In this document: positions 48,251 to 53,702 of the stretch, in pieces
Layout: every line of letters begins with the position of its first letter
Position numbering within the stretch: the first letter of the stretch is position 1
From: Microbacteriaceae bacterium 3FA27C10
Lineage (GTDB): Bacteria; Actinomycetota; Actinomycetes; Actinomycetales; Microbacteriaceae
DNA length: 53,702 bases
Direction: 5' to 3'
Assembly (NCBI GenBank): GCA_005502775.1
Contig: SCNI01000026.1
Location: 1 to 53,702, forward strand
Notes under the pieces: model-generated
Database searches by the model: none
The model's input: only the letters and a program-made list of their open reading frames with translations
What the model was told of the DNA's origin: nothing
Program-made: the position numbers and the translations under genes

Positions 48251-48688
48251 CTAGGTACGGATGACTGTCAGTGCGAAAAGTGATGGTGCGGTGCGCGGGA
48301 TGGCGCGCGCAACGGCAAGGCGATGCCTCTGCGGAGGAGTCGCTGCCGGTTCGCCCGGCGAAGGTTCTCGGGCTCTCACGGCTCGTTTCACCAACGCGAG
48401 AACGCCGAGTGCGCACAACACCCCTGCAGCAGCACATCCGATCAGACCGGCGGCCGCGATCATCACGTCGGATGACGTAGCTGTGGCGATCGAATCGACA
48501 TGGTCAGTGCTATCGACAAGCACATCCGCCATGAGCACGGAGGGCTGGCCTGAGTGACTGACCGTGGTGTCGAGCGCGTGCATCGACAACAGACCCATGA
48601 CGACGGCGAGCAGGGCAACCAGCCCCACAACGACCTTGGTCAACGTCGCGACTGCGGGTCGGGAGGAGGGTCGCGATACAGATCGCAC
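48251..48688 (-). CDS. DUF6153-like membrane protein 3
   Basis: 145 residues. Start fixed at GTG 48688 by the strong Shine-Dalgarno AGGAGG (48693-48698) 4 bases upstream; a longer frame exists. Two membrane helices (about 15-33 and 76-98) around a polar loop of about 40 residues, basic segment KRAVRAREPS, C-terminus ending SLFALTVIRT. Third paralogue of the family in this island. The shared promoter motif at 48792-48815 drives it. Confidence 0.65.
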   Translation of the reverse strand: MRSVSRPSSRPAVATLTKVVVGLVALLAVVMGLLSMHALDTTVSHSGQPSVLMADVLVDSTDHVDSIATATSSDVMIAAAGLIGCAAAGVLCALGVLALVKRAVRAREPSPGEPAATPPQRHRLAVARAIPRTAPSLFALTVIRT

Positions 48689-48791
48689 GTCTCCTCCTAG
48701 CCGATTGGTTCCGGTCACGAATTCATTGCCGGTCGTTCGCAACGCGTTCCGGTGCGGGTGGCTGCGGACGGATCAATGATACAGACCCCGC

Positions 48792-48815
48792 TTAATACAG
48801 GAAAACTTGAACTAT
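48792..48815 (-). promoter_or_regulatory. Shared promoter/operator motif, copy 4
   Basis: On the minus strand ATAGTTCA (48815-48808), ten bases ending CTG, then -10 box TATTAA (48797-48792), matching the lspA and CDF promoters in content and spacing. Transcription would start near 48785 toward the DUF6153-like gene and the M23-DsbA-TlpA-CcdA operon. Confidence 0.68.
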
Positions 48816-48874
48816 TGCCGGTAGGTTACACGAGCGAACAGCCGCAGTAGCTGGGAGCCCCAACAGACAGGAGA

Positions 48875-49648
48875 ATGAACACCAAAGTGGAACTCTCGTT
48901 CGCTTTTACCCCGGATCTACTCGTCGCATTCCTCACCCTCTTCGTCCTCGAGATCGTGCTGGGTGTCGACAACGTCATCTTCATCTCGATCCTCGCGAGC
49001 AGACTTCCCGCCGCACAACAGGCCAAAGCTCGTGTGCTCGGTCTCACCCTGGCCATGCTGGCCCGGATCGCTTTACTCTTCGGGGCTTCCTGGATTATCA
49101 CCCTGACAACCGATCTGTTCAGCGTGTTCGGCAAAGGGTTCTCGGGCCGCGATCTCATCTTGATCGGCGGCGGATTGTTCCTCGTCTACAAAGCGGTTCG
49201 TGAGATTCACGACAAGCTGGAGGGGCGGAGTGAGGCCGCTGCAGGCGCCGGCAAGGCTGCATCGTTCCGTGCCGTGATCGTGCAGATTGTTCTTCTGGAC
49301 ATCGTCTTCTCGTTCGACTCCGTGATTACAGCGGTCGGGATGGTCGACAATCTCGTCGTCATCATTACCGCGGTCGTGCTGTCCTTCGGTGTGATGATCC
49401 TGAGCTCGAAGTACATCTTCGCGTTCGTGAACCGGCATCCGACCGTGAAGATGTTGGCCCTGGCATTCCTGGTGCTGATCGGTGCGTTCCTGATCGCTGA
49501 TGGGTTCGAAGTGAAGATCGATAAGGCGCTCATCTACGGACCGATCGCGTTCGCTATCGTCGTGGAGGCTTTGAATCTGGCGTACAAGCGACGCCAGCAC
49601 AAGCGTGGCGAAGTGACGCCCGCACCGGTTGATCTGCATGAGAGGTAG
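48875..49648 (+). CDS. TerC-family integral membrane protein
   Basis: 257 residues with seven to nine membrane helices. The family's metal-binding signatures EIVLGVDNVIFISI and VFSFDSVITAVGM are intact. TerC members export Mn2+ or support tellurite and envelope-stress resistance, and in several bacteria metallate exported enzymes. It is divergent from DUF6153-like gene 3. It is followed by a SURF1 gene that starts within or just after its end. Confidence 0.92.
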   Translation: MNTKVELSFAFTPDLLVAFLTLFVLEIVLGVDNVIFISILASRLPAAQQAKARVLGLTLAMLARIALLFGASWIITLTTDLFSVFGKGFSGRDLILIGGGLFLVYKAVREIHDKLEGRSEAAAGAGKAASFRAVIVQIVLLDIVFSFDSVITAVGMVDNLVVIITAVVLSFGVMILSSKYIFAFVNRHPTVKMLALAFLVLIGAFLIADGFEVKIDKALIYGPIAFAIVVEALNLAYKRRQHKRGEVTPAPVDLHER

Positions 49649-49760
49649 CCAGCTGGAGTCCTCTCGCGGTTCTATCGAGTCGCGACGCCGCGATAGTGCT
49701 GTTTCGCGCTCCCAGCGCGCGGACGGGCCTGTCGCGGTGTACGACACAGTCACGGAAGGC

Positions 49761-50774
49761 ATGACGGGCTGGCGTTTCCTGCGCACGTGGCGGTGGTTCG
49801 GGTACATCGCCGCAACCGCGGTTTTCGCGATCGTCTGCGTAGCGCTTTCCTCCTGGCAGTACGGTCGCGGTCAGCAGACCTCGGCAGAGAACACCATCGT
49901 CGCTGCCAATTTCTCGGCGTCTCCCATCCCGCTCGAGGTGGCGCTGCCTACCCGCTCGTCATATGACGAGAGCCAGAATTGGCAGCGGGTCAGCCTCAGC
50001 GGGGTCTACCTCCCCGATGACGAGCTCTCAATCCGCAATCGTCCGCTCGCCGGCGCGAACGGATTCGAGGTTGTCACGCCCATCCGGCTCGACGATGGCT
50101 CCACCTTCTTCATCGACCGCGGTTGGGTGGCACCGTCACCCGACGACGCACTCTCCCCCGATCTCATCCCATCTGCTCCCTCCGACCGGGTCGATGTCGT
50201 CGTGCGTCTGCGACCGAGCGAGGCACCACGCGGAACCGGAACGGTATCGGACGGACAGATCGGATCGGTGAACCTTCCCGCCATGCAGCAGGAAATCGAC
50301 GCCCCCACATACTCAGGAGCGTACGGCGTGCTCGACAGCCAATCCCCCGCCGGCGCATCCGGGCTGGAGCCACTTCAAACGTCTGTGCCTCTCAAGGACG
50401 TCGGCACTCACTACTCCTACACCCTTCAATGGCTCCTTTTTGGAATCCTTGGTTTCGTTGCTCTCGGCCTGGGTGCCCGCCGAGAATATCGACGCCTCAA
50501 CGTCGATGAGCCTGACGAGAAAGCTCGCGCATCCCAGCGACAGCGCAAGCGCGCCAGGAAACCGTTCAGCGAGGAGGAGCTCGAAGACGAGGCAATCGAT
50601 GGCTACATCCCACTCAGCCGGTGGGGCTCACCGCAGAGCACCTCCCCAATTGCCCGTCCAGCGCTTCGACCGCTCGCTCAAAGAACCGGCAGTATTGAGC
50701 CAACAAGCAGTTCGGATGAACCGACCGTCTATGTCATCTACACCGACCCGGATGCGGATGGAGAGCAACCCTGA
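49761..50774 (+). CDS. SURF1-family cytochrome oxidase assembly protein
   Basis: 337 residues from ATG 49761; GTG 49737 is an alternative. First membrane helix at about 13-33 followed by SSWQYGRGQQ, the family's W-Q-x2-R motif; central extracytoplasmic domain with NRPLAGANGFEVVTPIRLDDG and FFIDRGWV; second helix near residue 226-245; a charged, disordered C-terminal tail of about 85 residues. SURF1 assists heme a insertion into cytochrome oxidase. It ends the accessory island. No oxidase subunit gene is on the plasmid. Confidence 0.92.
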   Translation: MTGWRFLRTWRWFGYIAATAVFAIVCVALSSWQYGRGQQTSAENTIVAANFSASPIPLEVALPTRSSYDESQNWQRVSLSGVYLPDDELSIRNRPLAGANGFEVVTPIRLDDGSTFFIDRGWVAPSPDDALSPDLIPSAPSDRVDVVVRLRPSEAPRGTGTVSDGQIGSVNLPAMQQEIDAPTYSGAYGVLDSQSPAGASGLEPLQTSVPLKDVGTHYSYTLQWLLFGILGFVALGLGARREYRRLNVDEPDEKARASQRQRKRARKPFSEEELEDEAIDGYIPLSRWGSPQSTSPIARPALRPLAQRTGSIEPTSSSDEPTVYVIYTDPDADGEQP

Positions 50775-50853
50775 CGTCTGACTATGTCGCGTCTGGCTTC
50801 CGATGCCGCACGATGAGCGCGTCGGTCTCGGCGGCGGGGGCGATAATCGCGGC

Positions 50854-51093
50854 ATGCTCTTCATCGCGCGCGGCATCGAGAATGACCACTACTGGGTGGT
50901 CCGGGAACTTGACGGTGCGCTCGTGGAGACGCCCTGGCGGGTTGAGCACGAGCAGGATGGTTACCGGCTGAGCCACGCTGACGACGCCAGCGAGACGGTG
51001 CGCGGCTACGCGCTGGGCGCGTTTGCGACGCCAGAGTCAGCAGTGGGGGCGCTTCGCGCATCCTTTAGCTCTGGCGCCAGCGATACCGCGTAG
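50854..51093 (+). CDS. Hypothetical protein, 79 aa
   Basis: 79 residues from ATG 50854; GATAAT at 50841-50846 suggests a leaderless start, while ATG 50803 would add 17 residues. Mixed alpha/beta, with ENDHYWVVRELDGALVETPWRV. No domain recognised. It is convergent with ssb across a 12-bp-arm hairpin and marks the resumption of backbone. Confidence 0.5.
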   Translation: MLFIARGIENDHYWVVRELDGALVETPWRVEHEQDGYRLSHADDASETVRGYALGAFATPESAVGALRASFSSGASDTA

Positions 51094-51128
51094 GTTTTGC
51101 CGATAGGTCGCGGCGGAACCTACGCGGT
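51085..51128. terminator. Bidirectional terminator-like hairpin
   Basis: ACCGCGTAGGTT (51085-51096) and AACCTACGCGGT (51117-51128) form a perfect 12-bp stem between convergent genes. Confidence 0.75.
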
Positions 51129-51136
51129 GTGCTCTG

Positions 51137-51505
51137 CTACTTCCCGTCGTCCTCACGAGTGACGCGACGCACTTGCGCTACAGCCCGGCTGAGGTCGACG
51201 CCGATGGTGTCGGCAGCGATGACGCGTCCATAGGCTTTGGAGTCCTCGGGCCCCCAGCTACTGGTGTGTTCCCGACCGACGACGATGACGGCGTCGCCTT
51301 TGTGGAGGGTGGCAGCCGCGTTCTCGCCGAGCTCGAACTTGGCTTCCACGAAATGGGTGGTGGGATCGGCGTGCTCGATGTACTTCCCGCCCCGGTACTC
51401 CCCCGTGTTTTCGATCACCCGGAACTTCGTGATGCTGATACTGCCCGCCTGAACGACTTCGACGTCAGCGGCGAGGTTTCCGGTGATTGTGCGTGGTGTG
51501 GACAT
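51137..51505 (-). CDS. ssb: Plasmid single-stranded DNA-binding protein
   Basis: 122 residues from ATG 51505. OB-fold pattern TITGNLAADVEVVQAGSISI ... FRVIENTGEYRGGKYIE ... GDAVIVVGREHTSSW, ending without the usual acidic C-terminal DDDxPF tail (it ends RREDDGK-like), so it may not recruit host repair proteins in the normal way. Plasmid SSBs coat incoming DNA during conjugation. It follows redoxin 2 and structured element copy 4 in what appears to be the distal end of the transfer operon or a separate leading-region unit. Confidence 0.88.
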   Translation of the reverse strand: MSTPRTITGNLAADVEVVQAGSISITKFRVIENTGEYRGGKYIEHADPTTHFVEAKFELGENAAATLHKGDAVIVVGREHTSSWGPEDSKAYGRVIAADTIGVDLSRAVAQVRRVTREDDGK

Positions 51506-51534
51506 GATGGTTCTCCTTCGATGGTGGTGTGTGG

Positions 51535-51771
51535 CTAGGTGAGTTTGCTGATGAGGTCGGGGCGGAAGCCGGACCAGTGGTTGTGATCGTCGGCGACGAC
51601 GACGGGGGCTTGGCTGTAGCCGAGATCCTCGGTGACGTACTCGAGTGCCGCGTCGCTGGTGGTGAGGTCGATCTCCTCGTACCGGATGCTTTTGCTGTCG
51701 AGTGCTCGCTTGGTGGCGGTGCACTGCACGCAGGCGGGTTTGGAGTAGACCGTCACCGTTGTCTCAGCCAT
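51535..51771 (-). CDS. NrdH-like glutaredoxin/redoxin 2
   Basis: 78 residues from ATG 51771 with a strong GGGAGAGGAAG upstream. Redox site A-C-V-Q-C-T, C-terminus HWSGFRPDLISKL. About half the residues match redoxin 1 (7447-7674). Both sit directly behind a structured element, so gene and leader may have been duplicated together. 29 bases separate it from ssb. Confidence 0.85.
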   Translation of the reverse strand: MAETTVTVYSKPACVQCTATKRALDSKSIRYEEIDLTTSDAALEYVTEDLGYSQAPVVVADDHNHWSGFRPDLISKLT

Positions 51772-51799
51772 GACTTCCTCTCCCTCATCAACATTTTTC

Positions 51800-51974
51800 T
51801 GCCTGTCTGGCAAGGGGAATCGGTTGCGAGCGGGAGGCGTGGAGTGCTGGCGTTGTCGGGCGAAATCAGCCTCTTGAGGCGCGTTCGGGAACGTCGGAAC
51901 GGAGAGCCGGGAGCGAGTTACGGTGAATCGCCAGACAGGTGAAAAACCACGTCTTTCTCTTGCCGTGTAGCGGC
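51800..51974 (-). ncRNA. Structured leader element, copy 4 (upstream of redoxin 2 and ssb)
   Basis: Minus strand. P0 is GCCG-CTACA-CGGC (51974-51962). P1 is CCTGTCTGGC/GCCAGACAGG (51939-51930 with 51811-51802), 10 bp perfect. P2 is weaker (CGTTCCCG/CGACAACG, six of eight pairs). P3 is GCCTC-AA-GAGGC (51880-51869). Conserved blocks are ACCGTAACTCGCTCC and TGATTTCGCCC. The redoxin 2 start codon lies 29 bases beyond. Confidence 0.75.
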
Positions 51975-52054
51975 GCGGGTTGACGGTCATTGCGACCCGA
52001 AATGCCACTTCGCAGACTGCCGCGCGCGGGGCGCTTGCCATCGATGAAGTGGGG

Positions 52055-52246
52055 TCACTCGTGAGGCGCATCGATGGCTCCGGTAGGCCCAGGCGGGAGG
52101 TTGTTACGAACGTCGAGCCAGATCTGGTGTCGGCGGAGTGCACTACCGACGGCGGAGCGGATGACCCAGTAGAGGGCTGCGAGCAGGATTGCCGCGGGGA
52201 CGGCGTAGATGAGGATGCCGGCGCCACTGATGCCGCTGGAGATCAT
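52055..52246 (-). CDS. Small membrane protein of the transfer operon
   Basis: 63 residues from ATG 52246. One membrane helix (about 10-31) followed by a basic segment (RSAVGSALRRHQ) and a short tail. It follows the wall-hydrolase gene across palindromic site C. Possibly a channel or exclusion component; nothing more can be said. Confidence 0.5.
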   Translation of the reverse strand: MISSGISGAGILIYAVPAAILLAALYWVIRSAVGSALRRHQIWLDVRNNLPPGPTGAIDAPHE

Positions 52247-52260
52247 GGGGTTCTCTTTCT

Positions 52261-52290
52261 GCTCGAGCTGGTTGACACCCAGGTGTCAAC
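52261..52290. promoter_or_regulatory. Palindromic site C (GCTCGAGCTG + GTTGACACCCAGGTGTCAAC)
   Basis: Shares 26 of 30 bases with site A including the leading GCTCGAGCTG. The 20-bp core at 52271-52290 is palindromic but for its central pair. It overlaps the stop codon of the wall-hydrolase gene and is 25 bases ahead of the small membrane gene, so it may be an internal regulatory site of the transfer operon. Confidence 0.68.
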
Positions 52291-53371
52291 GGGCGGTGAG
52301 TTGGCCGTCGGTGAATCCGACGTCGATGTGGAGGTGGTTGCAGGTGTCGTCGAATTGGGTGAAGTGGCTGGTGGCGATCGTGGTGCCGGCTTTTGCTCGG
52401 CATTCGATTTGGCCGACGCGGGCGCCGTCGGGCATGACGGGGTCGAGGGCGGTGATGAGGCGGAGGGAGTTCCCGTCGGCGCCGGTCAGAGATTGCCCGT
52501 TGAGGCGGTAGAAGTCGACGGCGAGTCCGCCGCCGTTGAAGTAGTGCGAGGAGGCGGTGCCGGCGCCCTCGATCTGGCCGGTGCATTTCCGGTTGATGTC
52601 GGAGACGCCGACCTGATCGAAGACCTGGAGGGAGAGCACGAGCACCTGGAGAATGCGGACGTCGACGCCGCAATCAGGTACGGCCTGGCCTTGGGCGATC
52701 CAGCGGATCTCTTTGATGTGGTCGGGGGTGGAGCCGATGAGTCGGCCTTGGTCGGCGGCGTCGGCGAGCTGCTGCGCGAGTTGCACCGCGTCACCGCTGA
52801 TCGCGCACGCTCCGGCTCCCCCGGTCGAAATCAGTCCCTGCACGATCGCGGTCGCCGGCGCATAAAAGGGTGTGTAGAAGTTCGGGTCGGCGTTGATCTG
52901 CACTGCGTGCGCGGCCAGGGTGGGCTCCATCGTCTGCCAGCCCTCGACGCCCATGAGGCGGGTGAAGAACGCGGTGGCCGCCTTGAACGGGTCCATCCGG
53001 TCCGCCAGCGGCCCGTAGCCGCGCTCCTGCTGTTGGAATAGGCCGACGGAGTCGGCCACGGTGCCATCGGGGTTGATGGCGTTGTCGCCGTGGTCGAGGT
53101 TCCGGAGCGTCGATTCTCCGATCGCGGTCATGACCCCGATCGTCTGCGCCGCGGTCGGGAGTTGCAGTTCGGCGGCCGCGTTCATGATCTGCGCCGCGTT
53201 CTCCAGTTGCTCGCCCGAGAATCCGGCGATCGACTGGCTGCCGGCAGCACCTGCGTCGACAACGCCGCTGCCGCACCCTGCGCGAGCGTCCGGCGCCAAA
53301 CCGAACAGCACGGCTGTGGCCGTGAACGCGACGACGGTAGCGGCGGCGACCGCGGGGAGCTTCCAGCCCAT
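52286..53371 (-). CDS. Two-domain wall hydrolase of the transfer system (VirB1-like)
   Basis: 361 residues. Signal/anchor at about 5-31. First domain (about 50-170) resembles a lytic transglycosylase: catalytic Glu in MTAIGEST and the SVGLFQQ motif. Second domain (about 255-355) carries SSHYFNGGGLAVDFY (H-x6-D) and HLHIDVGF (H-x-H), the zinc site of LAS/M15 carboxypeptidase-like proteins. One protein thus can cut both glycan and peptide to open the wall for the channel. The gene starts 4 bases after the VirB4 stop. Confidence 0.78.
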   Translation of the reverse strand: MGWKLPAVAAATVVAFTATAVLFGLAPDARAGCGSGVVDAGAAGSQSIAGFSGEQLENAAQIMNAAAELQLPTAAQTIGVMTAIGESTLRNLDHGDNAINPDGTVADSVGLFQQQERGYGPLADRMDPFKAATAFFTRLMGVEGWQTMEPTLAAHAVQINADPNFYTPFYAPATAIVQGLISTGGAGACAISGDAVQLAQQLADAADQGRLIGSTPDHIKEIRWIAQGQAVPDCGVDVRILQVLVLSLQVFDQVGVSDINRKCTGQIEGAGTASSHYFNGGGLAVDFYRLNGQSLTGADGNSLRLITALDPVMPDGARVGQIECRAKAGTTIATSHFTQFDDTCNHLHIDVGFTDGQLTAR

Positions 53372-53375
53372 GAGG

Positions 53376-53702
53376 TCAGTCCTGGATGCCGGCGGCGGCC
53401 TTGAATGCTTCGTCGGTGTCGGTGATCTGCGTCTCCCACGGTGACCGGATGTGTTGCACCAGCGTCTCCGGCCGCGAGCTGTACTTGAAGATGTGGTGCC
53501 CGTCGGCCAGCCGCTCGATCTGCTGCGCGGTGTCGGTCCCGAACGCGAACGTGCGGGCCGCCCAGAGCGCGTCTTCGCGGAGGGTCTGCCGGTGCACGTG
53601 CACCGTCTGCGCTTCCTGGATCATCGCCATGCCGGGCGAGCCGGCCGGGATGTCGGTGCCCTTGTGGAACACGAACACGTTCGACAGGCCGAGGCCGCGG
53701 GA
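53376..53702 (-). CDS. VirB4-like ATPase, C-terminal part (continues from position 1)
   Basis: The last 109 codons of the gene whose start is at 1265. The segment from 53590 on duplicates positions 1-113. The protein ends with IRSPWETQITDTDEAFKAA. The stop TGA is at 53378-53376, and the wall-hydrolase gene follows after 4 bases. Confidence 0.88.
   Translation of the reverse strand, partial: SRGLGLSNVFVFHKGTDIPAGSPGMAMIQEAQTVHVHRQTLREDALWAARTFAFGTDTAQQIERLADGHHIFKYSSRPETLVQHIRSPWETQITDTDEAFKAAAGIQD
53590..53702. repeat. Terminal direct repeat, right copy (circular overlap)
   Basis: Identical to 1-113; see left copy. Confidence 0.97.

Noticed and set aside
1-53702. tRNA, rRNA, insertion sequences, integrons
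   Set aside because: No cloverleaf-like or rRNA-like segment and no transposase or integrase motif could be found by reading both strands; a tool search could still find a degenerate one.

Overview
The window is a GC-rich circular plasmid of an actinobacterium, written out linearly with a small overlap. Its first 113 bases (1-113) recur exactly as its last 113 (53590-53702). A VirB4-type ATPase gene that runs off the left edge continues in frame at the right edge. The unique circle is therefore 53,589 bp. SCO6880-type transfer protein, CmtR-type metal sensor, DUF3093/DUF6153/DUF6804-like proteins, leaderless mRNAs and overlapping stop/start codons point to Actinomycetota, most likely Microbacteriaceae or related Micrococcales (family level is inference). 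I see no rRNA, tRNA, CRISPR array, transposase or phage gene.

Backbone, about 50.8 kb through the junction to 24.3 kb. One minus-strand operon crosses the junction and encodes a Gram-positive type IV secretion (conjugation) machine: MinD/ParA-like ATPase, small pilin-like membrane protein, VirB8-like, VirB6-like, SCO6880-type and VirB4-like proteins, and a two-domain wall hydrolase, followed by a redoxin and an SSB. A VirD4-like coupling ATPase and a replication-relaxation protein sit apart at 16-18.7 kb. No classical relaxase was recognised. Maintenance functions are a ParA plus small DNA-binding partner with a repeat-rich centromere-like region (7.7-9.0 kb), a ParB-domain protein (11.5-12.9 kb), and a winged-helix Rep-like protein next to a probable origin (18.7-20.4 kb). 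Between these lie DUF3560 and DUF3800 genes, small DNA-binding proteins and a two-gene membrane/HEPN-like cargo.

The most striking backbone feature is a structured element of about 170 nt in four diverged copies (7253-7418, 11104-11285, 12951-13124, 51800-51974). Each copy lies just upstream of, and sense to, a backbone gene or operon: redoxin; the DUF3560 operon; ParB; redoxin plus SSB. Stems change sequence between copies while pairing is mostly kept, which indicates a selected fold in RNA or single-stranded DNA. The downstream genes (ssb, parB-like, redoxins) resemble those expressed first after conjugative entry.

Accessory island, about 24.3-50.8 kb. This is a metal and cell-envelope cargo. 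It holds a CmtR-like sensor with a P1B-4 metal ATPase, a Ca2+/H+ antiporter, a second ArsR/CmtR-like sensor with a CDF exporter, and a TerC-family transporter. Copper-related genes are CopC, CtaG and a CopD-CtaG fusion. Cytochrome/oxidase assembly genes are ResB, CcdA, a TlpA-like lipoprotein, a DsbA-like protein and SURF1. Lipoprotein maturation enzymes LspA and Lnt, an O-acyltransferase, three secreted wall peptidases (NlpC/P60 and two M23) and three DUF6153-like membrane proteins complete it. A shared promoter motif recurs four times here, including at the sensor/CDF divergent promoter, suggesting one regulon for metal efflux and envelope maturation.
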